DNA of 64,000 nt from contig DEAA01000013.1 in NCBI GenBank assembly GCA_002346545.1, positions 45,181 to 109,180 on the forward strand. The letters are read 5' to 3'. Of the stretch, positions 8,369 to 17,076 are shown in pieces; positions within the stretch are counted from its first letter, which is position 1; every line of letters begins with the position of its first letter. A program made the position numbers and the translations under genes. Source of the DNA: Acidobacteria bacterium UBA2994. Its GTDB lineage: Bacteria; Acidobacteriota; Vicinamibacteria; Vicinamibacterales; UBA8438. The notes below the pieces were generated by a model. The model was not told the origin of the DNA. It saw only the letters and a program-made list of their open reading frames with translations, and searched no databases.

Positions 8369-9127
8369 ATGCTGAAGCGAACGTGGATGTTCCCGGTGCT
8401 CGTGCTGGTGGGATCGATAGTCGGTGGGGCGATGTCCTCGGCGCTGCTGAACCGTCCCGTGAAGGCGCAGGGCCACAATGTGGTGACGGCCAGCCAGATC
8501 AACATCGTCGATGGCGCCGGCACGCTGCGTGCGCTGCTGTCGGCGTCGGACGAGGCGGGACGGACCACGCTGGCGTTCTATGCCGCGACCGGCGAGCGTC
8601 GAGGATTCATCGGCGTCGACCTGGATGGCACCCCGCACCTCCAGTTCACCGATCCGACCGGGGCGCCCCTGCTTGAGGCGACCTTGTCCGGCGGCGATCC
8701 GTCGATCACGCTTGGTGACGCGCGGGCCAGGAACGTGACCCTGGGTGCGATCAACGAGACCCCGTTGGTGGCGCTGTCCCACGGTGGGCAATCGCGCATG
8801 CAGGCCACCCTGGCGCCCAGTGGGCGGCCGAATCTCAGTCTACAGGGCGAGCCCAGCATCGACCTGCTGGGCGCACCCGGACAGAGAGGCATCGGGTTGT
8901 CGGTGGGCAGCGACGGTGCGCCGTTTGTCTCGCTCTACGACGCCACCGGCGCCCAGCGGGTGGCGATGGGCGCCGTCCAGGGTACCGCGGTGGTTAATCT
9001 CGGCGATGGCTTGCGTCCCCGGCTGGTGCTGGGGGTGGCCCCAGACGGCCAAGGCAGCGTTGGCTACTACGATGCGGAAGGCGAACTCGTGCGGATCGAA
9101 GGGGAGGTGGCCACACCCTCCCAGTGA
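8369..9127 (+). CDS. Membrane-anchored beta-repeat protein of unknown function
   Basis: This is a 252-residue protein. Residues 7-25 form an uncleaved-looking signal anchor, followed by KAQGHN. The rest is a run of short amphipathic strands with recurring Gly-Asp turns, for example IVDGAGTLRALLS, FYAATGERRGFIGVD, YDATGAQRVAMGA and YYDAEGELVRI. The spacing is about 20-25 residues and resembles a beta-helix or beta-solenoid. A GGAGTAGG ribosome site precedes the ATG by three to four bases. It follows the MFS gene closely and precedes the dienelactone hydrolase, so the three may be cotranscribed. No enzyme motif is seen and I do not recognise the family. The repeats suggest a structural or scaffold role in the periplasm, which is inference. 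Confidence 0.6.
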   Translation: MLKRTWMFPVLVLVGSIVGGAMSSALLNRPVKAQGHNVVTASQINIVDGAGTLRALLSASDEAGRTTLAFYAATGERRGFIGVDLDGTPHLQFTDPTGAPLLEATLSGGDPSITLGDARARNVTLGAINETPLVALSHGGQSRMQATLAPSGRPNLSLQGEPSIDLLGAPGQRGIGLSVGSDGAPFVSLYDATGAQRVAMGAVQGTAVVNLGDGLRPRLVLGVAPDGQGSVGYYDAEGELVRIEGEVATPSQ

Positions 9128-9176
9128 TAGGGTAGGCCTGCCCTCAGTCGTCTCATAGCGGAGGAGTGATCCAGTC

Positions 9177-9857
9177 ATGCCAGGTTCGATGGTCACGTTT
9201 CCTGTCAACGGTAAGCCCGGAAACGGCTATCTGGCGGTGCCCGAGTCCGGCGGTGGTCCCGGCGTCATCGTCATCCAGGAGTGGTGGGGTCTGGTCGACC
9301 ACATCAAGGACGTGGCAGACCGTTTCGCTGCCGAAGGGTTCGTGGCGCTAGCGCCAGACATGTATCACGGCGAGAGCACGTCGAGCCCGGACGATGCCGG
9401 CAAGCTGATGATGGCTCTTGATATCGACCGCGCTGCCAAGGACTTGTCCGGCGCCATTGGCTATCTGCTGGGGCGTGATGAGGTGACCAGTAGCACTGTC
9501 GGGACAGTAGGCTTCTGCATGGGCGGGCAGCTCTCGCTGTATGCGGCATGCGAGAACGCGTCGGTGGGCGGCTGCGTTATCTTTTATGGCATTCACCCAA
9601 ACGTGAAGCCCAACCTATCTGCGCTCAAGGCTCCGGTGCTCGGATTTTTCGCCGAGAAGGACGAGTTTGTCCCGCCAGCTGCCGCAAAGCAGTTCGAAGC
9701 CGATCTCCAGGCTGCTGGCAAATCGGCCGACATCACCGTGCTCGAAGGTGTCGACCACGCCTTCTTTAATGACACCAGAGACGCGGTCTACGATCCGGCC
9801 CATGCGTCCACCTGCTGGTCGCGCATGCTCGGTTTCTACCGAGAGCATGTCCGGTGA
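9177..9857 (+). CDS. Dienelactone hydrolase family protein
   Basis: This 226-residue cytosolic alpha/beta hydrolase has the catalytic features of dienelactone hydrolase. These are IQEWWG with the Glu that activates the nucleophile, GFCMGG with Cys as nucleophile, the acid Asp in FAEKDEFVP, and the His in VDHAF near the C-terminus. Members hydrolyse cyclic lactones such as 4-carboxymethylenebut-2-en-4-olide in chlorocatechol or protocatechuate degradation, but many have broader ester substrates. The length is normal. GGAGG lies 13 to 9 bases before the ATG. The last 11 bases overlap the start of the next small gene, which suggests coupled translation. No other ring-cleavage genes are seen nearby. 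Confidence 0.9.
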   Translation: MPGSMVTFPVNGKPGNGYLAVPESGGGPGVIVIQEWWGLVDHIKDVADRFAAEGFVALAPDMYHGESTSSPDDAGKLMMALDIDRAAKDLSGAIGYLLGRDEVTSSTVGTVGFCMGGQLSLYAACENASVGGCVIFYGIHPNVKPNLSALKAPVLGFFAEKDEFVPPAAAKQFEADLQAAGKSADITVLEGVDHAFFNDTRDAVYDPAHASTCWSRMLGFYREHVR

Positions 9858-10029
9858 AGGGAGTCTCGTCGGTTGGCTTAACCGGCTTCGCTCGTGGCAG
9901 CTCTTCGTGCTGGCCGGCGGACTGTTTCTGGCCGATCTGTTTGTGCTCGACCCGATCCTGTTTGTTGACGAGGTCATGCTGGGGCTCACGACGCTCCTGT
10001 TCGCCCGGTGGAAGCGGCGTCGGGACTGA
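9847..10029 (+). CDS. DUF6116-like small membrane protein
   Basis: The ATG at 9847 lies inside the end of the dienelactone hydrolase gene (11-base overlap) and opens a 60-residue frame. The peptide has a leading amphipathic segment (LVGWLNRLRSWQLF), one hydrophobic stretch FVLAGGLFLADLFVLDPI, a second segment DEVMLGLTTLLFA, and a basic tail KRRRD. This arrangement and the motif ADLFV-DPI-F-DE match what I remember of DUF6116, a small inner-membrane family of unknown function. The overlap, the conserved look and the basic C-terminus support a real gene. The family assignment is from memory. Nothing is known about its partner. Confidence 0.6.
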   Translation: MSGEGSLVGWLNRLRSWQLFVLAGGLFLADLFVLDPILFVDEVMLGLTTLLFARWKRRRD

Positions 10030-10204
10030 GGCCTGTTTCGCGACCTGCGGTGCGGTGCCACGAGACAGCGGGAGGCCTGATGCCGGCATCATCCCGCTCC
10101 AAGCAGTGGCGGCCAGGCTCGCCGCATAGAGAGGGAACCGGGCCGTCGGAGTGGTGCGTATGCGTCTTCCTTGACGTGGCCACCAGCGCAATGGGCCTGA
10201 GCAG

Positions 10205-10855
10205 CTAGCGTAGAGATACGCCGGTCAGGGTTTCAAGTGAGGCAAGCGCCTCGGTCGGGTCGCCAACTTTGATGGTGGCCATCCCCATGGCGCGAGCTGG
10301 CTTCAAGTTCCCGCCGAGGTCGTCGAGGAACACCATCTGCGTGGGACGGGCGTTGAGGATCTGGCACGTCAGCTCGTAGATCCGGGGCTCCGGCTTCCGC
10401 ATGCCGACGCGGAACGATTCGATCACGGTGTCGAACCGACCCAGTACCGATGTCAGGCGGGCGCCGCGGTCAGGCATGTCCCAGGCGTTGGTCAGGGTCG
10501 CGACGCGTAGCCCGGTTGTTCGGAGTCGGTCGATCGCATCGAGCATCGCCGGGCGAGGGGTGGCAGCCTGCTCGATACGTCGAAGCAACTGGGGGGCCTC
10601 CATGCGGTGGCCGGCGGCCTCGGAATGGATGCCCAGCGCCGTGCCGAACTCGGCGACAGTAAGCTCGCCCCGCTCCAGGCGGGCCCACGGACCGTCGTTG
10701 CCGCTGTCTTGGATGAGTTGCGCGAGGAAGCCCGTCGGCGCACCCAGTTTCTGCTCGTAGTCGGTGATGGCCGGGAGCGGCGAGTTGAGGATGACGCCCC
10801 CGAGGTCGAACACGACCGCGCGCAGGTGGGCCCTGGGCGCTGGTTTAGTCGGCAT
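10205..10855 (-). CDS. HAD-family hydrolase (epoxide-hydrolase N-domain-like)
   Basis: This is a 216-residue protein of the HAD-IA group. Motif I reads VVFDLGGVIL, with the nucleophile Asp followed by L-G-G instead of the usual second Asp. This is the pattern of the N-terminal phosphatase domain of soluble epoxide hydrolase and ACAD10. Motif II is LTNAW, the motif III Lys is in GMRKPEPRIY, and motif IV is VFLDDLGGNLKPA. The missing second acid could lower phosphatase activity. The frame overlaps the upstream quinone oxidoreductase by 11 bases, so the two are translated as a pair. Human ACAD10 couples a HAD domain with acyl-CoA handling, but nothing here shows that link. The substrate is unknown. 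Confidence 0.88.
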   Translation of the reverse strand: MPTKPAPRAHLRAVVFDLGGVILNSPLPAITDYEQKLGAPTGFLAQLIQDSGNDGPWARLERGELTVAEFGTALGIHSEAAGHRMEAPQLLRRIEQAATPRPAMLDAIDRLRTTGLRVATLTNAWDMPDRGARLTSVLGRFDTVIESFRVGMRKPEPRIYELTCQILNARPTQMVFLDDLGGNLKPARAMGMATIKVGDPTEALASLETLTGVSLR

Positions 10856-11852
10856 GGCGGTCGGTGGTGAGGATGAGCTTGCCCACGGCTTCGCGCCGTT
10901 CGATCATGCCGAGCGCTTCGGCGGCCTCCTGCAGCGGGAACGTGCGCGCTACCAGCGGTCGGAGTTTGCCCGCATCGAGCCAGTCGAAGAGGCGAGCGAA
11001 GTTGGCCCGGTTGCCCTCCGGATCCAAGCTGGCAAAGGCGCCCCAAAACACGCCTACCACCGAACAGCCCTTCAGCAGCATGAGATTGGCGCGGGCCGAT
11101 GGGATGGTGCCGCTGGCGAAGCCCACCACCAGAAGGCGGCCGTTCCAGTTAATACAGCGGAGCGACTTCTCGAACACCTCCCCCCCCACCGGGTCGCAGA
11201 TTACGTCGGCCCCCTTACCACCGGTGAGTGCCTTGACCTCGTCCTTCCAGTCCGGGGTGGTGGCGTAGTTCACGACGTGTTCGACGCCGTAGTGGTCGGC
11301 GATCGTCGCCAGCTTCGCGTCGCTGCCGCCGGTGGCGATGATGCGGGCGCCCAGACATTGGCCTATGTCGACGCTGGCGGTGCCCACGCCGCCCGCAGCC
11401 CCGTGTACTAGCAGCGTCTCGCCGGTTGCCAGGACTCCGCGCTGGACCAGAGCGTAGATGCTGGTGCCGTAGGTCAGAGCCAGTCCGGCCGCAACGGTCA
11501 TGTCGACAGAGGCCGGGAGTCGTATGCAGCGGTCTGCTTTGACCACCGTCTCCTCGGCGAATCCGTTATAGCGGCACATACCGATGACGGCGTCGCCCGC
11601 GGCGAACCCGGTGACCTCGGCGCCGACCTCCAGCACCTCGCCTGCGACCTCGCCGCCTGGCGCGAACGGCGGCTCAGGCTTGTACTGGTACTTGCCTTCG
11701 ATGATGAGCAGGTCGGGGAAATTTACGCCCGCGGCATGGACGCCGATGCGGATCTCGTTGTCGGCCAGGGCGAGGCGGTCGATCTGGGTGAAGACGAGCG
11801 TGTCGGCCGGTCCGTAGGCCGAGCAGAGCATTGCTCGGGGTGCGCTGGACAT
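10845..11852 (-). CDS. NADPH:quinone oxidoreductase-like MDR protein
   Basis: A 335-residue medium-chain dehydrogenase/reductase of the zinc-free quinone oxidoreductase group. It shows the N-terminal GroES-like domain (GVNFPDLLIIEGKY and PPFAPGGEVAGEV) and the nucleotide-binding loop LVHGAAGGVGTASV. The zinc-ligand cysteines of alcohol dehydrogenases are absent. Members reduce quinones or enoyl compounds with NADPH. It is the first gene of a two-gene unit with the HAD hydrolase. Only 57 bases separate it from the divergent aroC, so the promoters of the two must lie in that gap. Confidence 0.9.
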   Translation of the reverse strand: MSSAPRAMLCSAYGPADTLVFTQIDRLALADNEIRIGVHAAGVNFPDLLIIEGKYQYKPEPPFAPGGEVAGEVLEVGAEVTGFAAGDAVIGMCRYNGFAEETVVKADRCIRLPASVDMTVAAGLALTYGTSIYALVQRGVLATGETLLVHGAAGGVGTASVDIGQCLGARIIATGGSDAKLATIADHYGVEHVVNYATTPDWKDEVKALTGGKGADVICDPVGGEVFEKSLRCINWNGRLLVVGFASGTIPSARANLMLLKGCSVVGVFWGAFASLDPEGNRANFARLFDWLDAGKLRPLVARTFPLQEAAEALGMIERREAVGKLILTTDRHAD

Positions 11853-11909
11853 GCCGTCATGCTACCTGACGCCGGGGGTACTGCTGGTTACGCTGATAAG
11901 ATCGTCGGA

Positions 11910-13031
11910 ATGCCAGGAGACACGTTCGGGCACACCTTCCGCATCACCACCGCGGGCGAGTCGCACGGGCCGGGCTATGTCGTCATCATCGACGGCTGTC
12001 CGCCGGGTTTACCGCTGGCCGAGGACGATTTCTCGAAGGATCTGGCCAGGCGCCGCCCCGGCCAAAGCCGGATCGTCACCCTACGAGACGAGGCCGACAT
12101 CCCTGAGATCCTGTCCGGAGTTTTCGAGGGGGAGACGACCGGCACCAGTATTGCGATTTTGATCAGGAACCAGGACCAGCGCAGCCGCGACTACAGTGAC
12201 ATCAAGGACAAGTACCGTCCGGGGCACGCTGACTATACCTACGACGCGAAGTACGGTCGGCGGGATTATCGCGGCGGTGGGCGGTCGAGCGCGCGCGAAA
12301 CCTCGGTGCGCGTGGCGGCCGGCGTGGTGGCGAAACGCCTGGTTGCCCATGCGTTCGGAGGGCAGGTCGTCGGCTATGTCAGGCAGGTGGGCGACATCAC
12401 CGCCGATGTCGCCGATCCGGCGTCAGTTACTGAGGAGATGGTTGAGCGGCTCCCGGACGGCGAGCCGAACATCATTAGGTGCCCTGACCCCGAGCGAGCT
12501 GCCGAGATGGTTGCTCTCATCGACCAAATGAGAGAGGCACGTGATTCCATTGGTGGCGTGGCCGAGATCGTGGCCACTGGGGTGCCCGCCGGGCTGGGCG
12601 AGCCGGTGTTCGACAAGCTGAAAGCCGACCTGGGGAAGGCACTCTTCAGCCTACCGGCGGTGTTGGGCGTGGAATACGGCGTGGGATTCGCCGTTGGAGG
12701 GCTCCGCGGAAGCGAGAACAACGATCTGTTTCAGGCCGCCGGCGAGCCGCCCGTGGTCTCGACCCGGTCGAACCGCCACGGCGGCATGTTGGGCGGCATC
12801 TCAAGCGGGATGCCGATTGTGCTCCGTGCCGCCGTCAAGCCGACCAGCAGCCTCCCACAAGAGCAGGACACGGTAACGCGAGACGGTCAGCCCACCACGA
12901 TCGCCACAAAGGGGCGACACGATCCGTGTCTCTTGCCCCGCTTTATCCCCATGGCCGAAGCCATGGTTGCCATCACGCTCGCCGACCACTGGCTACGCTG
13001 GCGAGCGACAGGTCACGGACCGGAGGCTTGA
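11910..13031 (+). CDS. aroC: Chorismate synthase
   Basis: This 373-residue protein makes chorismate from 5-enolpyruvylshikimate-3-phosphate using reduced FMN, the last step of the shikimate pathway. Diagnostic stretches are TAGESHGPGYVVIIDGCP near the N-terminus, DYRGGGRSSARET in the middle, and GLRGSENND with SRSNRHGGMLGGISSG-type sequence (here STRSNRHGGMLGGISSG) toward the C-terminus. The start at ATG 11910 is chosen because MPGDTFGHTFRITTAGESHG is the normal N-terminus. An upstream in-frame extension to 11736 would lie antisense over the neighbouring gene. No clear ribosome site is visible. No other aro genes are adjacent. Confidence 0.97.
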   Translation: MPGDTFGHTFRITTAGESHGPGYVVIIDGCPPGLPLAEDDFSKDLARRRPGQSRIVTLRDEADIPEILSGVFEGETTGTSIAILIRNQDQRSRDYSDIKDKYRPGHADYTYDAKYGRRDYRGGGRSSARETSVRVAAGVVAKRLVAHAFGGQVVGYVRQVGDITADVADPASVTEEMVERLPDGEPNIIRCPDPERAAEMVALIDQMREARDSIGGVAEIVATGVPAGLGEPVFDKLKADLGKALFSLPAVLGVEYGVGFAVGGLRGSENNDLFQAAGEPPVVSTRSNRHGGMLGGISSGMPIVLRAAVKPTSSLPQEQDTVTRDGQPTTIATKGRHDPCLLPRFIPMAEAMVAITLADHWLRWRATGHGPEA

Positions 13032-13055
13032 GTCTGGCGCGTGTCGCAGTAGAAT
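13028..13055 (+). promoter_or_regulatory. Putative sigma-70 promoter for the NHL propeller gene
   Basis: TTGAGT and TAGAAT are separated by 16 bases. The -35 hexamer overlaps the aroC stop codon. The expected start point lies about 60 bases before the downstream ATG at 13121, which itself has GGAGG. Pattern match only. Confidence 0.45.
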
Positions 13056-13120
13056 CTACCTCTGAAGTCCAACGCGCGTTCCGATGGGCGCGTCTTCTTG
13101 TCGTGGAGGTGTAATTCATC

Positions 13121-14296
13121 ATGCGCAAGCTGATTCTGGTGCTGTCCGTGGTGATGGCGGCCGGTGTCATTACTGGCCCGGTGTCGCTGCAAGAGCCACC
13201 CCCCCCGCCCCGGTTGAGGGACCTCGCACCTACGGTGCCCATCGCGTACGACATTGCCGCCGGGTGGCCGCAGGCGTTCGCCGATGACGGCTATGCCTGG
13301 GGTGGCAACTCAGGTGTGGCTATAGACAACGACGATCGGATTATCGTCCTCCAGCGCGGAGAGACCCGGTTGCCCGACCCGCTGCCCTCTGGATTCCAGG
13401 GCTGGGCCGGGTCGATCGACATCAACACGTTGCGGCAGACCGAGTACAAGGTCATCCAGAACGTGATCTATGTCGTCAATGGCGAGGGTGAAGTCCTTGA
13501 GGTGTGGGACCAGTGGGACCATCTGTTCCAGGGCGGCGACGGACCGGGTCCGCATCGTGTCCGGATCAGCCCTTACGACCCGGAACGCCGGGTGTGGGTT
13601 GTCGACGAGACCCAGCATCAGTTCTTCGTGTTCTCGAACGACGGCAGCGAGCTGCTACACACATTCGGTGAGAAAGGCGTGCCGGGGAACGACGAGGCGC
13701 ATCTCGACGGTCCGCAGGACGTTGCGTTCACCACGGATGGCCGCGTGATGGTGGCCGACGGCTTCAACAACGGCCGGGTGATGATTCTCGATGGCGACCT
13801 GAACTACATCACCGAGTTTGGTGGTGAGAAAGGCTCTGGACGGGGCCGCTTCGACGTGGTCCACTCGATCGCTATCGGTCCTGACGGCCGTATCTTTGTG
13901 GCCGACCGGAACAACCGACGGGTCCAGGTGTTCAACGAGAGCACCCGGTCGACTTGGTATCACCCGAACATTTCGCCGATTGGTACCTGGTCCGGTTTCG
14001 ACCTGCCGCTCGACATCCTCGTGAACCAGTACGACGTATGGGTGACGGATGTGGGCCAGGATGGCGCGTCGATCATGAAGTTCGACCTGAACGGCAACAT
14101 CCAGACGATTCAGCAGCTCCCACGGGAAGGGGCTGGTCGTTACACCGAGATGCATTCATTCGCCGTCGATAGCAACGGCGTGCTTTACGGCGCCGACAAT
14201 CAGCAGGGCCGCATCCAGAAGCTGGTGCCGAAGTCCGATGCCGACCCGACGCTGCTCGTGAAGTCGGCGTGGGTGGACGAATCCGCGGTTCCCTGA
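13121..14296 (+). CDS. Secreted NHL-repeat six-bladed propeller, peptidyl-alpha-hydroxyglycine lyase-like
   Basis: This is a 391-residue protein with a signal peptide (residues 1-20) and a short Pro-rich linker (PPPPPRLRDL). Repeats of the NHL type follow: PQDVAFTTDGRVMVADGFN, VHSIAIGPDGRIFVADRNN, HSFAVDSNGVLYGADNQQG. Each ends in the Asp-x-x-Asn turn that shapes one propeller blade. The arrangement is that of peptidylglycine alpha-amidating lyase-like proteins that are common in Acidobacteriota. Whether it has the Zn/Ca lyase site cannot be decided here. It probably acts in the periplasm. It has its own ribosome site GGAGG and a likely promoter in the aroC tail, and ends at a perfect palindrome. 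Confidence 0.8.
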   Translation: MRKLILVLSVVMAAGVITGPVSLQEPPPPPRLRDLAPTVPIAYDIAAGWPQAFADDGYAWGGNSGVAIDNDDRIIVLQRGETRLPDPLPSGFQGWAGSIDINTLRQTEYKVIQNVIYVVNGEGEVLEVWDQWDHLFQGGDGPGPHRVRISPYDPERRVWVVDETQHQFFVFSNDGSELLHTFGEKGVPGNDEAHLDGPQDVAFTTDGRVMVADGFNNGRVMILDGDLNYITEFGGEKGSGRGRFDVVHSIAIGPDGRIFVADRNNRRVQVFNESTRSTWYHPNISPIGTWSGFDLPLDILVNQYDVWVTDVGQDGASIMKFDLNGNIQTIQQLPREGAGRYTEMHSFAVDSNGVLYGADNQQGRIQKLVPKSDADPTLLVKSAWVDESAVP

Positions 14297-14318
14297 ATCA
14301 CGCGGAACCGACCGAGAG

Positions 14319-14356
14319 CAAAAGGGGGCGAGCGCATATGCGCTCGCCCCCTTTTG
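14319..14356. terminator. Perfect 38-base palindrome, bidirectional terminator
   Basis: The sequence between 14319 and 14356 is a perfect inverted repeat centred at 14337/14338. It has a GC core (GGGGGCGAGCGC) flanked by AAAA on one side and TTTT on the other. It lies 23 bases after the stop of the NHL gene and 160 bases from the end of the convergent esterase gene, so it can stop transcription from both sides. Confidence 0.8.
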
Positions 14357-14515
14357 TGTGCGGTGTATCGGTCGGAGTTCTTGCGTCTGGTTCGGCCGTA
14401 CGAACTCTGACCCCCGACGCCCAGGCGGGCGCGAAGCGGAGCCTGGCGTGGAGCCCAGTTATGACCTTCTTGAGTAGCTCTTGACGATGTGCCGGGGAAC
14501 GACGATGGGCGTCGG

Positions 14516-15376
14516 CTAGGGCTTTGGATGGCCGAGGAGCCACTCGATGACCAGGCGACTGAAGTGGGGCGAGAACTGCGGAACGTGCCCTCCATCCTGG
14601 ATGGTCCACAACTCAGCTGAGCCGCCCAGTCGGCAGCCTTCCGTGTAGCGTGTCACCGTTGATTCGGCGCCCGCCAGTCCAGACTCCAGATCGAGGGTGC
14701 CGGCGTCGACGCCTTCCACCGCACATCCGTTGTGGGCGGCCCAGTTCTCCACCGATTCGCGCGCTCCGGGGTGCCCGCCGCCAATAAACTCGCCGGGCTC
14801 GTAGGAGATGGCGTCGTCGGCCGTGCCATGAATCTGCAGGATGTGCACCGGCTCGGAGGGCGCGGACCGTTCCTCGGTCTGGTCCGCGCCGGCCAGGCTC
14901 GCGATGGCGGCGAGTGTCTCGGAACGCTCGTGCGCCATCAGATACGACATGAACCCCCCGTTCGAGTGGCCGAAGAGAAACACGCGCTTGTCGTCGATGG
15001 AGTACTCCCGCTTAAGCGCCGCGATCAGGTCCGAGAGATACGCCACATCGTCCACGTCGCTGCCGTGGAAGTTGCAGCAGGCCGTCGAGGCGTTCCAGAA
15101 CTGGTTGCCTGAGGCGTTCGACTCCTTGGTGCCATCCGGCGCCACGAAGATGAACCCGTAGTCATCGGCCAGGGGGCTGACCTGCATGTAGCTGTCCTGC
15201 CCCTGGCCGGTGCTCGTGTAGCCGTGAATGAGCATGACCAGTGGAGCGGGTTCGCCGGCATCGTAGCTATCGGGCACGATGACCGGCAGTGGGCCTCGAC
15301 CCGCGTCGATGGTCTGCGCTGTTGCGGGGCTGGTCACGAGCGACACGAGGGTGATGAGTAGCGCATACCTACGCAT
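14516..15376 (-). CDS. Secreted PHB-depolymerase/LpqC-like esterase
   Basis: This 286-residue protein has a signal peptide (hydrophobic 5-20, TAQ). It is an alpha/beta hydrolase of the esterase PHB-depolymerase (LpqC) family. The oxyanion region is LVMLIHGYTSTG, the nucleophile Ser is in GHSNGGFMS, the acid is in IHGTADDAI, and the His is in DGGHVPQF. Paired cysteines (ACCNFH and NGC-EGC) fit an extracytoplasmic fold. The family attacks polyhydroxyalkanoate or feruloyl/acetyl esters. The substrate is not defined here. It sits 43 bases downstream of the copper monooxygenase gene, probably in the same transcript. Confidence 0.85.
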   Translation of the reverse strand: MRRYALLITLVSLVTSPATAQTIDAGRGPLPVIVPDSYDAGEPAPLVMLIHGYTSTGQGQDSYMQVSPLADDYGFIFVAPDGTKESNASGNQFWNASTACCNFHGSDVDDVAYLSDLIAALKREYSIDDKRVFLFGHSNGGFMSYLMAHERSETLAAIASLAGADQTEERSAPSEPVHILQIHGTADDAISYEPGEFIGGGHPGARESVENWAAHNGCAVEGVDAGTLDLESGLAGAESTVTRYTEGCRLGGSAELWTIQDGGHVPQFSPHFSRLVIEWLLGHPKP

Positions 15377-15419
15377 TGTCGAATCCTCTCTCCACGTGGC
15401 GAGGTCCGTGTGTGCGGCC

Positions 15420-17018
15420 TCAGTTGCCCGCGCCGGCCCGGGCGCCCTCGAAGGTGGAGAATGGCGCGAAGCCGCCCCCCTGAGCCTCGAAATTCCCCTG
15501 GATTTCGCCGTCGGTAGCCACTTCTCCGGCTACCACGAACTGACCGCCGATTGGGCCCAAGCGCAGCTGTAGGTCGAAACGATAGCTGTCGCCGTCCCAC
15601 GCGATCGCCTCGGCCGGTAGCACCAGCAGGTTCCCGCGCATCGGGAGATACCAAGTCCCCTCGCCGGACCGGGGTAGATGGAGAGCGGTGGGGATGGTGC
15701 GGCCTCCCAGCATGGGCGCCGCCAGGTCGATCCGATAGGCGGCGTCCGCCGGCAGCGAGGCGATCAGCGCGTCGCGACGGCTTTCGTCCGTCGCCGGCAC
15801 GGGACTGACGCCTTCATCAGCCACGAACTCGAAGACGTTGAACATCATCTCGTCGGTCGTTTGCAGTCCGAAGCCGACGGCCTGGTCCGGGTTGGGATTG
15901 TTCGGGTTGGAGGCCGAGTTGTTGTAGTTGGCCACGATGTCGAGCCGGGTACCGGCGGGGAGCGGTACATGCTGCTCCGGGTAGTAGAACAGCTGCCAGT
16001 CGAAGTTGTACTCCGGCACGTTGATCAGCGACTGCTGCTCGCCATTTGGATAGTTGGCGATTAGGTCCATGTTCAAACCGCGGACGTGCATGTGCGGGAA
16101 GTAGGAGATGACATTCACGTCCTGGTCGACGATGTAGGACGCGCGCACTTCGTGGTTGCTGACGTTGGGCGGAATCTCGAAAGTCATGGTGCCGGCCAGG
16201 GCTGCCATGACCTCCTTCTGCATCTCGCCCTCACCAAAGTACAGGCCGATCTGTGTCTCGTCGCTTTCGGCGGTTCCGCTCGGGTGGTAGTGGGCGTTGA
16301 TGGTCCACTCCTGACCGGGATAGACCCACCGTCCCATCCCTTGGGGGAACTCGTGGGGGTTGGTGCCCACCGACCAGACGGCGAGTACGTCGAAGAAGCC
16401 GCTTTCCAGCCCGCGTCCTTCGGCGCCGCCGCTGCTGGTGAAGATCACCGAGTGATGGGCCACCTTGCGGTTGGAGGGGCGGACCTCGATTCCACGGATC
16501 CAGCGTTTCTCTGGCAGGTCGAGCGTGTGAGACAGGTCAGGGTAGTAGTCCGGGCCTTCCGCCGGGACGTCGACCTTCGGCAGAGTCACGACTAGGTCCG
16601 GCTCGCCGAGTTGCCAGCCTTCGGGGAAACTGGGCAGGGCCGGAAGCATACTTGGATCCCCCTGCGGGGCGCCGGCATCGACCCAGCGGCTGATGATCTC
16701 AACCTCGGTGTCTTCGAGCCGAAGGTCATTCTTGAAATAGCCCAGCGGCGACTCAGCGAACCAGGGCGGCATTTCGCCGCTGACCACCTTGTCGCGGATA
16801 CCGCGGGCCCAAGGGCGCACCTCGTCGTAGCTGCGAAGCGCCATGGGGGCGAGCTCGCCCGGGCGGTGACAGGATACGCAGTTCTCGTACAGGATGGGCG
16901 CCACGTCCCGGCTGAACGTGGGCTGGTCCTGGGCCAGCGCCGGGGCGCCGCCGATTCCGAGCACCATCAACACGGCGCCAACGATCCCGACGCGCGTTCG
17001 CACTGCGAGCTGTTCCAT
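15420..17018 (-). CDS. Secreted cytochrome c plus copper type II monooxygenase-like fusion
   Basis: A 532-residue protein with a signal peptide ending near ALA. Residues 33-110 look like a c-type cytochrome module with ENCVSCHRPGELAP as heme site and a distal Met in GEMPPW. Residues 150-420 resemble a copper type II ascorbate-dependent monooxygenase. They show VAHHSVIFTS, NAHYHPSGTAE and FPHMHVRGLN as copper-ligand clusters. The C-terminal 100 residues are beta-rich. Families of this build in Acidobacteriota probably hydroxylate a substrate in the periplasm, with the heme delivering electrons. That role is inference. The downstream esterase may act on the same substrate pool. GGAG lies upstream of the ATG. 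Confidence 0.85.
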   Translation of the reverse strand: MEQLAVRTRVGIVGAVLMVLGIGGAPALAQDQPTFSRDVAPILYENCVSCHRPGELAPMALRSYDEVRPWARGIRDKVVSGEMPPWFAESPLGYFKNDLRLEDTEVEIISRWVDAGAPQGDPSMLPALPSFPEGWQLGEPDLVVTLPKVDVPAEGPDYYPDLSHTLDLPEKRWIRGIEVRPSNRKVAHHSVIFTSSGGAEGRGLESGFFDVLAVWSVGTNPHEFPQGMGRWVYPGQEWTINAHYHPSGTAESDETQIGLYFGEGEMQKEVMAALAGTMTFEIPPNVSNHEVRASYIVDQDVNVISYFPHMHVRGLNMDLIANYPNGEQQSLINVPEYNFDWQLFYYPEQHVPLPAGTRLDIVANYNNSASNPNNPNPDQAVGFGLQTTDEMMFNVFEFVADEGVSPVPATDESRRDALIASLPADAAYRIDLAAPMLGGRTIPTALHLPRSGEGTWYLPMRGNLLVLPAEAIAWDGDSYRFDLQLRLGPIGGQFVVAGEVATDGEIQGNFEAQGGGFAPFSTFEGARAGAGN

Positions 17019-17076
17019 CGGGGCTCTCCTAGCGGAGTTCAGACAGGAGCGCAGGATACCACGCCGTGCGCGCTTA

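Noticed and set aside
11736..11909. N-terminal extension of aroC
   Set aside because: It overlaps the start of the divergent quinone oxidoreductase gene, and the standard chorismate synthase N-terminus begins at 11910.
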